The notes under the pieces were generated by a model. That model did no database searches. It was not told where the DNA came from and worked only from the letters and a program-made list of their open reading frames with translations. From the NCBI GenBank assembly GCA_025458085.1, contig JALOTC010000050.1, positions 1 to 47,950 on the forward strand: a DNA stretch of 47,950 nucleotides. The letters run 5' to 3'. Of the stretch, positions 18,692-27,227 are shown piece by piece (positions within the stretch are counted from its first letter, which is position 1; every line of letters begins with the position of its first letter). Position numbers and translations under genes: made by a program. Source of the DNA: Cypionkella sp. (GTDB lineage: Bacteria > Pseudomonadota > Alphaproteobacteria > Rhodobacterales > Rhodobacteraceae).

Positions 18692-19584
18692 GAGCGTCTG
18701 AAAAAACCTGCCACATTCGGCGTGATCTGGTAGTAATGGGCGTCCCTGAAGGGAGCCGCGCCGATGCCGAAACTACCCGCCCTTCCCGGCTTGCGCAATG
18801 CCATGAAGACGAAGCGGACGCGGCGGGAGCAGGTCCTGGCGGAGATGGATACGGTGCTTCCGTGGGCTCGGCTTCTGGCGCTGATCGCGCCGCATTATCC
18901 GAAGGCCGAGCCAGAGGGCAGTCATCCACCGATGCCGCTGGAGACGATGCTGCGGGTCAACTTTCATCAGAACTGGTATGCGCTGAGCGATCCGACGGCC
19001 GAGGAGAGCCTTTACGACAGCGAAGCAATGCGCCGCTTTACGGGGATCGAATTGGGCGACGACCGTATCCCCGGTAAGACCACCATCCTGAACTTCCGCC
19101 ATCTGCAGGACCGGCACGCGCTGACCGAGGCGATCTTCGCCGATGTGAACGCGCACCTGGCTGACAAAGGGGTCACGCTGCGCTCGGGCACGCTGATGGA
19201 TGCGACGATCATCGACGCGCCATCGTCGACCAAGAACAAAGCCAAGGCACGCGACCCCGAGATGTCGTCCACCAAGAGGGGAAACGACTGGTATTTCTGC
19301 ATGAAAGCCCACAGCTTGGAAACCTCAACCGCCAAACTGCAAGACAGCCGGGTCTGGGATGAACTGCTGCACGGCGAGGAAACCTCGGTCTGGGCCGACG
19401 GGGGTCATGTCAGCGCCGAGCGTGAGGCGGCATCCAGCGCGTCGGATAAGGTTTGGGGTGTGTGATGCGCAAGGCGCCGAAGGGCAGCGACCTGCATCCC
19501 ATCGGCGCGCGGATCAACCGCATCATCGCGATGGTCAGGGCCAAGGTCGAGCATCCCTTCGGGATTATCAAGCGCCAGTTCGGC
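18692..19584 (+). mobile_element. Truncated IS5-family insertion sequence
   Basis: Recognisable from a left end near 18692 (aggagcgtctgaaaaaacct) through the transposase to about 19584, where homology stops abruptly after the RQFG motif. The right end, with the last 35 or so residues and the inverted repeat, is missing, so the element should be immobile. It lies inside the AT-rich island, downstream of the hydrolase-like gene. Confidence 0.75.
18764..19584 (+). pseudogene. IS5-family transposase, frameshifted and truncated
   Basis: DDE transposase. The first frame (from 18764, MPKLPALPGLRNAMKTKR) shows the IS5 N-terminus (PMPLETMLRVNFHQNWYALSD), the first catalytic region GTLMDATIIDAPSSTKNK and ETSVWADGG with the second aspartate. 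It ends at 19465, where GTGTGATG replaces the expected GTGATG: two extra bases. The next frame continues MRKAPKGSDLHPIG and NRIIAMVRAKVEHPFGIIKR (with the catalytic glutamate) to RQFG, then homology is lost. Between MKAH and SLETST about 11 residues usual in close relatives appear to be missing in frame. The enzyme cannot be functional. Confidence 0.85.
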
Positions 19585-19892
19585 CTAAGATTGGCTGCGA
19601 TGGCCATTGATTCCTTTTTGCAGGCCGATGTGCACCCATTTGCTAAGAGTCTATTTTCAAGAATGAACGTTTGCGAACCGTGCGCAACATGGAAGGGCTT
19701 TCTTGGAATGTTGCCTTTGTTGGCAGGGATCGCTTTGAAAGTCTTTCACATCGTCGCGCTGCGCCCTGTTGACGCCCGCTGTACACCCCAAGCATTGCCC
19801 CAAAAAATCTCGGGGTTGGCGGTTGTTCGTGAATACTTGCAATGAATAAGGGAATTCTAAGCGAAAGCATTCAAATAGATATGATTGTTCGA
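19585..19892. other. Island tail, no recognisable gene
   Basis: The segment between the broken transposase and the right direct repeat contains open frames of up to about 80 codons on both strands, but none has a convincing ribosome site or family motif. It may be a remnant of the element's original neighbour. Confidence 0.5.
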
Positions 19893-19907
19893 AGGCAACC
19901 GGATCAG
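19893..19907. repeat. 15-bp direct repeat, right edge of the AT-rich island
   Basis: The sequence aggcaaccggatcag matches bases 17010-17024 exactly. It lies 9 bp beyond the ychF stop codon. Confidence 0.7.
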
Positions 19908-19916
19908 AAGCTTGAG

Positions 19917-21014
19917 TCAGCCATTGAACAGGAAGTGAAGCACATCCCCGTCCTTGACCTCATAGGTCTTGCCTTCCACGCGGAACTTGCCCGCCTCCTT
20001 CGCCCCGGCCTCGCCATTGCCTGCGATGTAATCATCATAAGCAATCGTCTCGGCCCGAATGAAGCCGCGCTCGAAATCGCCATGAATGACCCCCGCCGCC
20101 TGCGGCGCCAGCATCCCCTTGGTAATGGTCCAAGCCCGCGCTTCCTTTGGCCCCACCGTGAAATAGGTCTGAAGGCCCAAGAGCGCATAGCCCGCGCGGA
20201 TCAACCGATCCAAGCCCGCCTCCTGCAAGCCCATTTCCTCAAGGAACATGGCCGAGTCCTCCTCGGGCATCTGCGCGAGTTCCTCCTCGATCCGGGCGGA
20301 AATTACCACCGACCCGGCCCCTTGCGCCGCTGCCATCGCCGCCACCCGCGCCGATTGGCTGTTGCCCTGGGCGGCAGAGGCTTCCTCGACGTTGCAGACA
20401 TAAAGCACAGGCTTTGCGGTCAGCAGTTGCAACAGTCGCCACGCGCGGCGGTCCTCTTCGGCCACCTCTACGGTGCGGGCAGGGCGGCCTTCCTCAAGCG
20501 CCTTTTGCGCCATGGCAAGCAGACGGTCCTGATCGGCGGCCTCCTTGTCATTGCCCTTCAGCTTGCGGGCAAGGTTCGCCCGCCGCCGTTCGATCGATTC
20601 CAGATCGGCCAGCATCAATTCCGTCTCGATCGTCTCGGCATCGGCCACCGGGTCGATCCGCCCCTCCACATGGGTGATGTCGCCATCTTCAAAACAGCGC
20701 AGCACATGGGCAATCGCGTCACATTCGCGGATATTGGCAAGGAACTGGTTGCCCAGACCCTCGCCCTTCGATGCGCCACGCACCAACCCCGCGATATCGA
20801 CAAAGGTCAGGCGCGTCGGGATGATCTGCTTGGACCCGGCAATGGCGGCCAGCTTATCCAGCCGGGGGTCGGGCACCGCCACATCGCCCACATTCGGCTC
20901 AATGGTACAAAACGGAAAATTCGCCGCCTGCGCCGCAGCCGTGCGGGTCAGCGCATTGAACAGGGTCGATTTGCCCACATTCGGCAGACCCACGATACCC
21001 ATCTTGAAACCCAT
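19917..21014 (-). CDS. ychF: Ribosome-binding ATPase YchF/Obg-like
   Basis: An Obg-family P-loop NTPase that prefers ATP and binds ribosomes; involved in stress and translation control. The 365-residue length is standard. It shows the P-loop [17 protein letters not shown], the switch region [40 protein letters not shown], a helical insert, and the C-terminal TGS domain ([17 protein letters not shown] to [13 protein letters not shown]). The ATG at 21014 has GGAGG five bases upstream; an in-frame ATG 12 bp earlier is less well placed. Its 3' end borders the AT-rich island. Confidence 0.96.
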   Translation of the reverse strand: MGFKMGIVGLPNVGKSTLFNALTRTAAAQAANFPFCTIEPNVGDVAVPDPRLDKLAAIAGSKQIIPTRLTFVDIAGLVRGASKGEGLGNQFLANIRECDAIAHVLRCFEDGDITHVEGRIDPVADAETIETELMLADLESIERRRANLARKLKGNDKEAADQDRLLAMAQKALEEGRPARTVEVAEEDRRAWRLLQLLTAKPVLYVCNVEEASAAQGNSQSARVAAMAAAQGAGSVVISARIEEELAQMPEEDSAMFLEEMGLQEAGLDRLIRAGYALLGLQTYFTVGPKEARAWTITKGMLAPQAAGVIHGDFERGFIRAETIAYDDYIAGNGEAGAKEAGKFRVEGKTYEVKDGDVLHFLFNG

Positions 21015-21113
21015 CTCGCCCTCCATCCGGCTGCGCGCCGCTTCTACGGGCGGCAGCGCGCGGGATCAAGCGCGCAAAGGCGAGGGCTTTCTGGAGCCTC
21101 GGCGCGGGGGTCA

Positions 21114-21176
21114 CCCTCGGGGAGGGCTGTCTGCCCTCCCCGAACCCCTCCCGAGGATATTTGGGAACAGATGAAG
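21114..21176. repeat. Interspersed hairpin repeat, locus D
   Basis: Identical over 63 bp to the copy at 9274-9336: hairpin core 21119-21141, then the CCCCTCCCGAGG block and 'gggaacagatgaag'. Unlike the other copies it lies upstream of both flanking genes, in the 263-bp divergent region between ychF and mipZ. Confidence 0.88.
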
Positions 21177-21277
21177 GGAGCAGGGAAGGAAAGGCCACCT
21201 GCTTTCGCCATGCCTCCCCTTTTCCTTCACCGCAACGCCCCCTATGAACGTGCCTGCCGAGTAACGGGTTGAGGGTC

Positions 21278-22087
21278 ATGGCGCATATCATCGTAGTGGG
21301 GAATGAAAAGGGTGGTTCGGGCAAATCCACCACCTGCATGCATGTGGCCACGGCCTTGGCTCGGTCCGGCTTTCGCGTCGGCGCCCTTGACCTTGATCTT
21401 CGCCAGAAAAGCTTTGCCCGCTATATCGAAAACCGCCGCGCCTATCTGGACCGCGCGGGGCTGTCGCTGCCCACGCCCGATTATCGGGATTTGCCCGAGG
21501 TGGACCCCGCCACCCTTGCCGAAGGGGAAAACCCGTTTGACGCCCGGTTGTCGGCAGCGGTTGCGGCGCTGGAGCCTGTGTCCGATTTCATCGTGATCGA
21601 TTGCCCCGGCAGCCATACGCGGCTCAGCCAAGTGGCCCATTCGTTGGCCGATACGCTGGTCACGCCCTTGAATGACAGTTTCGTCGATTTCGACCTTCTG
21701 GCCCGGATCGACCCCGAGACGAACAAGGTGAAAGGCCCCTCGATCTATGCCGAAATGGTCTGGGGCGCGCGGCAGTTGCGCGCGCAAGCGGGGCTAAAGC
21801 CGATCGATTGGATCGTTCTGCGCAACCGCATGGGCGCGCAACAGATGCACAACAAGCGCAAGGTCGGCACCGCGCTCGAGGATTTGTCGCGCCGCATCGG
21901 CTTTCGCGTCGCCCCCGGCTTTTCTGAACGCGTGATCTTTCGCGAACTTTTCCCGCGCGGGATCACGCTTCTGGACCTCAAGGATACCGGGGTGGATCAG
22001 TTGAACATGTCCAACATCGCCGCGCGGCAGGAACTGCGCGATCTCCTCCTCGCGCTGGCTCTGCCCGGCGTGCGGGTGGATTTCTGA
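21278..22087 (+). CDS. mipZ: Division-plane positioning ATPase MipZ
   Basis: ParA-like ATPase that forms a gradient from the ParB-origin complexes and blocks FtsZ assembly away from midcell. The 269-residue protein opens MAHIIVVGNEKGGSGKSTT, the deviant Walker A with its signature lysine, followed by LDLDLRQKSFARYIENRRAYL, which is characteristic of MipZ rather than plasmid ParA, then FIVIDCPGSHTRLSQ and WIVLRNRMG. I use the ATG at 21278 because GAGG lies just ahead and homologues begin here. It converges with a small gene whose stop is immediately adjacent. Confidence 0.94.
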   Translation: MAHIIVVGNEKGGSGKSTTCMHVATALARSGFRVGALDLDLRQKSFARYIENRRAYLDRAGLSLPTPDYRDLPEVDPATLAEGENPFDARLSAAVAALEPVSDFIVIDCPGSHTRLSQVAHSLADTLVTPLNDSFVDFDLLARIDPETNKVKGPSIYAEMVWGARQLRAQAGLKPIDWIVLRNRMGAQQMHNKRKVGTALEDLSRRIGFRVAPGFSERVIFRELFPRGITLLDLKDTGVDQLNMSNIAARQELRDLLLALALPGVRVDF

Positions 22088-22276
22088 TCAGTCCTTCGCC
22101 GCGGGAAGCGGTTGGCTCATGGCAAAGGGGCTGATCCGCGCGATGCTCCGCGCCTCCCGCTGCTGGATGCGCGTCAGCCGCAGGTCAAAGATTTCCGGCG
22201 CATCGCCCGCCGCAGGCACAAGGCCGAACCGGCGCAGGATGTTCATCGCGTGATCCATGGTCTGTTCATCCCTCAT
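22088..22276 (-). CDS. Small hypothetical protein
   Basis: A 62-residue protein if it starts at 22276 (MRDEQTMDHAMNILRRFGL); starts at 22258 or 22246 are also possible. It contains FDLRLTRIQQREARSIARI, a basic amphipathic stretch. The stop is immediately adjacent to the mipZ stop. No ribosome site is clear for the first start; AGGG lies 11 bases before 22258. I do not recognise a family. The longer frame upstream of 22276 overlaps the matB leader and is not supported. Confidence 0.45.
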   Translation of the reverse strand: MRDEQTMDHAMNILRRFGLVPAAGDAPEIFDLRLTRIQQREARSIARISPFAMSQPLPAAKD

Positions 22277-22458
22277 CAGGTGTGGCGCGTCGACCTTCGC
22301 TTTGGCCCATGGCGAAAATCGGGCAGGCGCGCGGCAAGATGCAGGAGAGATGGAAACAAAGCGTTGCAGGGGTTGAGCCGCCCGCGCCCCACTGGCAGAA
22401 ACGGCTTCGCCCGCCAGACGGGGGGTGTACGCAGGGTGTACAGGGGGTGACAGGGCAA

Positions 22459-23982
22459 ATGACGGCTTCCAATCCACTTTATCAGGCCCTTTTCGCGCCG
22501 CTTTCCGGGCAGGATCGCCCCCTTCTGTGGCTCGCGGATGGGCGGATGATCACAGCACAGGACTTCCACGCCCTGCTGGCGCGGCTGGCGAATGTGCTTC
22601 TGGATCAAGGTGTTGCGCCGGGTGACCGGGTCGCGGTGCAGGTCAGCAAATCGCCCGAGGCTTTGGCCCTTTACGCCGCGACCGTCTCTGTCGGTGCGGT
22701 GTTCTTGCCGCTGAACACCGCCTATACCCCTGTAGAGATTGACTATTTTCTGGGTAACGCGACCCCGAAACTCTTCGTCGTCGACCCCGAAACCGCCCCC
22801 GCCCTCGCGCCTGTGGCTGCCACCCATGGCGCGCGTCTCCTGACGCTTTCGGGTGCGGGCACCGGCAGCCTTGCCGATCTGGCCGCCGCGCAAGCCCCTG
22901 TTTTCAATCCTGTTTCCCGTATGGGTGACGATCTCGCAGCGATTCTTTACACCTCTGGCACCACCGGGCGGTCCAAAGGCGCAATGCTCTCGCAGGAAAA
23001 CCTGCTATCCAACGCGCGCGTTTTGGCAGACCTCTGGCGCTTCGGTCCTTCGGATGTCCTCCTCCATGCCCTGCCGATCTTTCACACGCATGGCCTTTTC
23101 GTCGCGTCAAACGTCAGCCTGCTGACAGGCGGGCAGATGATCTTTTTGCCGGGATTCGACCTTGAACAGGTCATCGCCGCACTCCCTCGCGCAACCACGA
23201 TGATGGGCGTGCCGACCTTCTATACCCGCTTGCTGGACGACCCGCGCCTGACCCGCGATCTGGTCGGCCATACGCGCCTCTTCATCTCTGGCTCGGCCCC
23301 CCTTCTGGCCGAAACCCATACCGCGTTCGAGGCCCGCACGGGCCAGCGTATCCTTGAACGCTATGGTATGACCGAAACAAATATGAACACCTCCAACCCC
23401 TATGACGGGGACCGCCGCCCCGGCACGGTGGGCCATCCCTTGCCGGGGGTGGAGCTGCGGATCATCGCCGATGGGGCAGAGGTCGCGCCCGGTGAGGTGG
23501 GGGTGATCGAGGTGCGCGGCCCCAATGTTTTCAAGGGCTACTGGCAAATGCCCGAAAAAACGCGTGAGGAATTGCGCGAAGATGGCTGGTTCATCACCGG
23601 CGATCTCGGCACCCGCGACGCTGATGGCTACGTCACAATCGTCGGCCGCGCCAAGGACCTTGTGATCACCGGCGGCTTCAACGTGTATCCCAAGGAAGTG
23701 GAGGAGCTTCTGGATAGCCTCCCCGGCGTTCTGGAAAGCGCGGTCGTGGGCCTGCCTCATCCCGATTTCGGCGAGGCAGTCTTTGCCGTTCTGGCCCGTG
23801 AAAAGGGGGCGGAGGTAGACCTTGCACAGATCCGTGCAGCGGTGGCCGAACGCTTGGCCAAGTTCAAACACCCCAAGGGCTACGCCATCGTCGATGCGCT
23901 TCCGCGCAATACAATGGGCAAGGTACAAAAGGCCGAATTGCGCAAGACCTATGGGGCGGAATTCACGGCACCTCGGGGCTAG
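22459..23982 (+). CDS. matB: Malonyl-CoA synthetase-type acyl-CoA ligase
   Basis: Adenylates a carboxylic acid and joins it to CoA; malonate is the likely substrate. The 507-residue protein has the AMP-binding motif ILYTSGTTGRSKGAML near residue 165, LPIFHTHGLFVASNV, the ERYGMTETNMNTSNPY adenine pocket, GDLGTRDADGYVTIVGRAKD and a C-terminal catalytic lysine in PRNTMGKVQKAEL. The HTHGLFV and TNMNTSNPYDG segments match MatB enzymes. No malonyl-CoA decarboxylase or malonate transporter is nearby. The start at 22459 begins the typical N-terminus. The end overlaps the arsR-type gene on the opposite strand by 20 bp. Confidence 0.88.
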   Translation: MTASNPLYQALFAPLSGQDRPLLWLADGRMITAQDFHALLARLANVLLDQGVAPGDRVAVQVSKSPEALALYAATVSVGAVFLPLNTAYTPVEIDYFLGNATPKLFVVDPETAPALAPVAATHGARLLTLSGAGTGSLADLAAAQAPVFNPVSRMGDDLAAILYTSGTTGRSKGAMLSQENLLSNARVLADLWRFGPSDVLLHALPIFHTHGLFVASNVSLLTGGQMIFLPGFDLEQVIAALPRATTMMGVPTFYTRLLDDPRLTRDLVGHTRLFISGSAPLLAETHTAFEARTGQRILERYGMTETNMNTSNPYDGDRRPGTVGHPLPGVELRIIADGAEVAPGEVGVIEVRGPNVFKGYWQMPEKTREELREDGWFITGDLGTRDADGYVTIVGRAKDLVITGGFNVYPKEVEELLDSLPGVLESAVVGLPHPDFGEAVFAVLAREKGAEVDLAQIRAAVAERLAKFKHPKGYAIVDALPRNTMGKVQKAELRKTYGAEFTAPRG

Positions 23983-24325
23983 GGGGGGCCTCCTCCCCCT
24001 CCGGCCCGGAGAGTTCACGCTCCAGAAACCTTTCGAAGGCATCAAGGTCCACAGGTTCGAATTGGCCAAAGCCCTGCATCCAAACACTCGCCTGTCGCAG
24101 CGCATCGGGTTCCAACTTGCACCAAATGACACGACCGCGTTTTTCGCGACTGATCAGCCCCGCTTCGGCAAGAACGGCCAGATGTTTGGAAATCGCCGCA
24201 AGGCTCATCTCGAAAGGCTGCGCCACATCGGTCACCGCCATATCGTCCTCCAGCAGCATGGATAGGATCGCCCGCCGCGTCGGGTCGGCCAAGGCGGCAA
24301 AGACGGTGGACAAACTGTCTGACAT
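23963..24325 (-). CDS. ArsR-family winged-helix repressor
   Basis: A 120-residue regulator, MSDSLSTVFAALADPTRRAIL, with the ArsR start motif. The recognition helix is MSLAAISKHLAVLAEAGL and the wing is SREKRGRVIWCKLEP. There are no cysteine pairs of the metal-sensing kind (only WCKL), so this is probably one of the non-metal ArsR/SdpR-type repressors. Two identical half-site palindromes lie upstream at 24359 and 24409, consistent with self-repression. No partner gene such as a SRPBCC protein sits beside it. Target and signal are unknown. Confidence 0.87.
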   Translation of the reverse strand: MSDSLSTVFAALADPTRRAILSMLLEDDMAVTDVAQPFEMSLAAISKHLAVLAEAGLISREKRGRVIWCKLEPDALRQASVWMQGFGQFEPVDLDAFERFLERELSGPEGEEAPPSPEVP

Positions 24326-24358
24326 GCGCCGATCCTAGGCCAGAAGGTGGCCAAAAGG

Positions 24359-24374
24359 TCAACCCTTTGGTTGA
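24359..24374. promoter_or_regulatory. Probable ArsR operator 1
   Basis: Perfect inverted repeat TCAACC-N4-GGTTGA, 33 bp upstream of the arsR-type start. The same half-sites recur 50 bp away. Confidence 0.65.
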
Positions 24375-24408
24375 GTGTTTGACCGTCCCTGGCCCATCCG
24401 CCGCAAGA

Positions 24409-24424
24409 TCAACCCAAAGGTTGA
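24409..24424. promoter_or_regulatory. Probable ArsR operator 2
   Basis: Perfect inverted repeat TCAACC-N4-GGTTGA with a different spacer (CAAA instead of CTTT). Its centre is exactly 50 bp from operator 1, so two dimers could bind near the same DNA face. Confidence 0.65.
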
Positions 24425-24526
24425 ATATGCTGCAAAGCCGCATTTGCCCCCAAACCAGCCTGCGGCGCTTTGGGTTTTATTTTTAAGATACTGTTTTTGT
24501 TAATGAAAAGATGATCCTTAGCCTTA

Positions 24527-24555
24527 TTGACTCATCGCCATCAACGCTTTAGCAC
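24527..24555 (+). promoter_or_regulatory. Candidate promoter of the atp operon
   Basis: TTGACT, 17 bases, TAGCAC, in an unusually AT-rich stretch, 32 bp before the atpI start. The -35 fit is good and the -10 is weak. Confidence 0.35.
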
Positions 24556-24587
24556 CGCGCCAACCATCTTCATGGGATGTCTGACCT

Positions 24588-24947
24588 GTGTCTGATCCGC
24601 TTCCGCCGCCCGACGAGGCCCGACTGAGGGACCTTGAGGCCCGGATCGCCAAGGCAAAGGGCGCGGGGCAAGATGTCCACCACATGAAGAAGGACTATTC
24701 GCAGGCCCAATTGGCATGGCGGATGGTGATAGAGCTTGTGGCCGGTCTCGGGATCGGTTTCGGCATCGGATATGGGCTGGACCATCTCTTTGGAACCATG
24801 CCTATTTTCTTGGTGCTATTCATCGGCTTTGGCTTCGCGGCGGGGGTGAAAACCATGCTGCAGTCAGCCAAGGAAGTGCAGGATCGCCGGTTGGCCCAAG
24901 AGGCGGCCGAAGCAGGGGAAGACAGACGTGGCAACGGAAGCGCATAG
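24588..24947 (+). CDS. atpI: ATP synthase protein I (AtpI)
   Basis: A small membrane protein that helps c-ring assembly of FO. 119 residues: a charged N-terminus ([18 protein letters not shown]), then two membrane segments ([20 protein letters not shown] and [17 protein letters not shown]) and a charged tail. The start codon is GTG at 24588, since no ATG is in frame nearby. Its end overlaps the atpB start by 20 bp, so the two are translationally coupled. First gene of the FO operon. Confidence 0.9.
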   Translation: MSDPLPPPDEARLRDLEARIAKAKGAGQDVHHMKKDYSQAQLAWRMVIELVAGLGIGFGIGYGLDHLFGTMPIFLVLFIGFGFAAGVKTMLQSAKEVQDRRLAQEAAEAGEDRRGNGSA

Positions 24948-25686
24948 CGAAGGTGGTTCGGCTCTGGTGTTCCACCCGATGGACCAGTTCATCGTCAAGC
25001 CGCTGTTTGGCGATGGTCCGGTGATGTGGTACACGCCCACCAATGCGACGCTGTGGATGGCTCTGGCGGTTCTTGCTGTCAGCTTGCTGTTCGTTGTGGG
25101 GACGCGCGGCCGCGCCGTGGTGCCAACCCGCGTGCAGTCGATCGCGGAGGTGTTCTACGGTCTTGTCTACAAGATGGTTGAAGATGTGGCGGGCCATGAT
25201 GGGGCAAAGTACTTCCCCCATATCATGACGCTGTTCCTTTTCATCCTCTTCTCGAACTACCTTGCGCTGATCCCAATGTCCTTCTCCCCCACCTCGCATA
25301 TCGGGGTGACGGCGGTGCTGGGCTTTGGTGTGTTCTTCGCGGTCACTGCCATTGGCTTTGCCAAGAACGGGATCGGCTTCCTCAAGCTGTTCTGGATGTC
25401 GGATGCGCCGCTGTTCCTGCGCCCCATCATCGCACTGATCGAAGTGATTTCCTACTTCGTGCGTCCGGTCAGCCACTCCATCCGTCTTGCGGGTAATATC
25501 ACGGCAGGCCACGCGGTTCTGAAGGTGTTCGCCACTTTCGCCGCCGTCACCGCGATTGCGCCACTCTCTATCGTCGCGATCGTCGCCATCTTCGCCCTCG
25601 AGGTGCTGGTGTCGGTGATCCAGGCTTATGTGTTCACCATCCTGACCTGCGTCTATCTGCGGGATGCGCTGCATCCGTCGCACTGA
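24928..25686 (+). CDS. atpB: ATP synthase FO subunit a
   Basis: Forms the proton half-channels beside the c-ring. 252 residues with five or six membrane helices; [17 protein letters not shown] begins the first. The essential arginine is in the [15 protein letters not shown] motif, and the C-terminal helix [18 protein letters not shown] is typical. It starts with GTG at 24928 inside the end of atpI. The F1 genes are not in this window, as in other alphaproteobacteria where FO and F1 are separate operons. Confidence 0.96.
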   Translation: MATEAHSEGGSALVFHPMDQFIVKPLFGDGPVMWYTPTNATLWMALAVLAVSLLFVVGTRGRAVVPTRVQSIAEVFYGLVYKMVEDVAGHDGAKYFPHIMTLFLFILFSNYLALIPMSFSPTSHIGVTAVLGFGVFFAVTAIGFAKNGIGFLKLFWMSDAPLFLRPIIALIEVISYFVRPVSHSIRLAGNITAGHAVLKVFATFAAVTAIAPLSIVAIVAIFALEVLVSVIQAYVFTILTCVYLRDALHPSH

Positions 25687-25731
25687 CCCGGGTTCAACCC
25701 TTTCTACCATTCCATCGTAAGGAGCATCACT

Positions 25732-25971
25732 ATGGAACTCGCAGCAGCAGCAGCCCTCGGCAAGTTCATCGGCGCCGGCATCGCAGCCCTCGGCTCGGGC
25801 CTTGCCGCCATCGGTGTTGGCAACGTCGCCGGTAACTTCCTCGCAGGCGCCCTGCGCAACCCGTCCGCCGCTGGTGGTCAGACCGCGACGCTGTTCATCG
25901 GCCTCGCCTTCGCAGAAGCTCTGGGGATCTTCGCGTTCCTCGTCGCTCTGCTGCTGATGTTCGCCGTCTGA
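25732..25971 (+). CDS. atpE: ATP synthase FO subunit c
   Basis: Proton-carrying ring subunit, 79 residues, two membrane helices around the polar loop GALRNPSA. Helix 1 has the tight-packing glycine pattern [17 protein letters not shown]; helix 2 holds the proton-binding glutamate in [13 protein letters not shown] strong AAGGAG site precedes the ATG, fitting the high copy number needed. The 96-bp gap to atpF' is the largest in the operon. Confidence 0.97.
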   Translation: MELAAAAALGKFIGAGIAALGSGLAAIGVGNVAGNFLAGALRNPSAAGGQTATLFIGLAFAEALGIFAFLVALLLMFAV

Positions 25972-26067
25972 TCCTTTCTTCGCATCCTTACGTCAGGGGG
26001 GCGTGCCGGTTGACCGCAAGGCGTTCTGGCACCCCCTCCAACTTTCAAGGGTCCGACGGAGGACAAG

Positions 26068-26610
26068 ATGGCAACTGAAACAACAGCGGCAAGCACCTGT
26101 CTGACCGAAGGCGGTAGTGCCCTTGGCATGCCTCAGCTTTGTGCAGACTGGATCCCCAACCAAGTCTTTTGGTTGGTGGTTGCGCTTGTCGTCCTCTTCC
26201 TCATTCTGTCGCGTGTCGCGCTGCCGCGTATCGGCGCGGTTCTGGCCGAACGCCGTGGAACGATCAGCAACGATCTCGCCGCTGCCGAGGAACTGAAACA
26301 AAAGGCGGTCGAGGCGGAAAAGGCTTACCACGAAGCGCTGGCCAATGCGAAGGCAGAGGCGGGCCGGATCGTGGCGCAGGCAAAGGCCGAGATCCAGAAG
26401 GAACTCGACAAGGCCACCGCCAAGGCAGATGCCGAAATCGCGGCCAAGGCCACCGAATCCGAGGCTCGGATCAATGATATCCGTGCCGGCGCATTGGAGG
26501 CCGTGACCGAAGTGGCCAAGGATACCGCCAAGGAAATCGTCGCTGCCCTCGGGGGCAAGGCCGATGCGCGTTCCATCACGGCGGCTGTCTCTGCCCGTGT
26601 GAAAGGCTGA
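26068..26610 (+). CDS. ATP synthase FO subunit b'
   Basis: One half of the heterodimeric peripheral stalk found in photosynthetic and many alphaproteobacteria. 180 residues: a short N-terminal segment, one membrane helix ([20 protein letters not shown]), then a long charged coiled coil ([19 protein letters not shown]). The [18 protein letters not shown] segment after the helix marks the b/b' family. It is followed four bases later by subunit b. Confidence 0.93.
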   Translation: MATETTAASTCLTEGGSALGMPQLCADWIPNQVFWLVVALVVLFLILSRVALPRIGAVLAERRGTISNDLAAAEELKQKAVEAEKAYHEALANAKAEAGRIVAQAKAEIQKELDKATAKADAEIAAKATESEARINDIRAGALEAVTEVAKDTAKEIVAALGGKADARSITAAVSARVKG

Positions 26611-26614
26611 TCTT

Positions 26615-27175
26615 ATGACCAGAATTGCAACGCTGATCGCGGCACTGATGGCGACACCGGCATTCGCGGCGGGGGATAAGCCTTTCTTCAGCCTCGCGAA
26701 CACCGATTTCGTCGTGGTGATCGGTTTCGCCGTCTTTGTCGGCATCCTGCTCTACTTCAAGGTGCCCGCATTGGTGACCGGGATGCTGGACAAGCGCGCC
26801 GTGCAGATCAAGGCGGAACTGGATGAGGCCCGCGCCCTGCGCGAGGAGGCGAAGGCCCTCCTCTCCTCTTTCGAGCGGAAGCAGAAAGAAGTGAAGGATC
26901 AGGCTGACGCTATCGTCGCTGCCGCGAAGGTCGAGGCCGAAGCTGCCGCGGCACAGGCACAGGCGGATCTCAAGGCGTCCATCGCGCGCCGCGTGGCTGC
27001 CGCCGAAGAGCAGATCGCCGCCGCCGAAGCGGGCGCTGTGCGCGAAGTGCGGGAAGCTGCGATTTCCGTCGCGGTTGCCGCAGCGGGCGAAGTGCTGGCC
27101 AAGCAGATGACGGCCGAAGCCTCTGCCGCATCGATCGACGCGGCGATCAAGCAGGTCGAAGCCAAGCTGCACTGA
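26615..27175 (+). CDS. atpF: ATP synthase FO subunit b
   Basis: Second peripheral-stalk subunit, 186 residues. The N-terminus (MTRIATLIAALMATPAFAA) looks like a signal peptide, as in related b subunits; then a membrane helix (FVVVIGFAVFVGILLYF) with KVPALVTGMLDKRA, and an alanine/glutamate-rich coiled coil. Last gene of the operon, with a terminator 25 bp downstream. Confidence 0.95.
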   Translation: MTRIATLIAALMATPAFAAGDKPFFSLANTDFVVVIGFAVFVGILLYFKVPALVTGMLDKRAVQIKAELDEARALREEAKALLSSFERKQKEVKDQADAIVAAAKVEAEAAAAQAQADLKASIARRVAAAEEQIAAAEAGAVREVREAAISVAVAAAGEVLAKQMTAEASAASIDAAIKQVEAKLH

Positions 27176-27200
27176 TCTTTTCGGCTTTAAAAGAAAAGAA

Positions 27201-27224
27201 ACCGGCCCATTGGGTCGGTTTTTT
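27201..27224 (+). terminator. Intrinsic terminator of the atp operon
   Basis: Stem ACCGGCCC/GGGTCGGT with a three-to-four-base loop (one G-T pair), followed by six T residues. It sits between convergent genes. Confidence 0.8.
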
Positions 27225-27227
27225 CAT

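Noticed and set aside
19842-21272. A 476-codon plus-strand frame opposite ychF
   Set aside because: Antisense shadow with no motif; it runs through the hairpin repeat.
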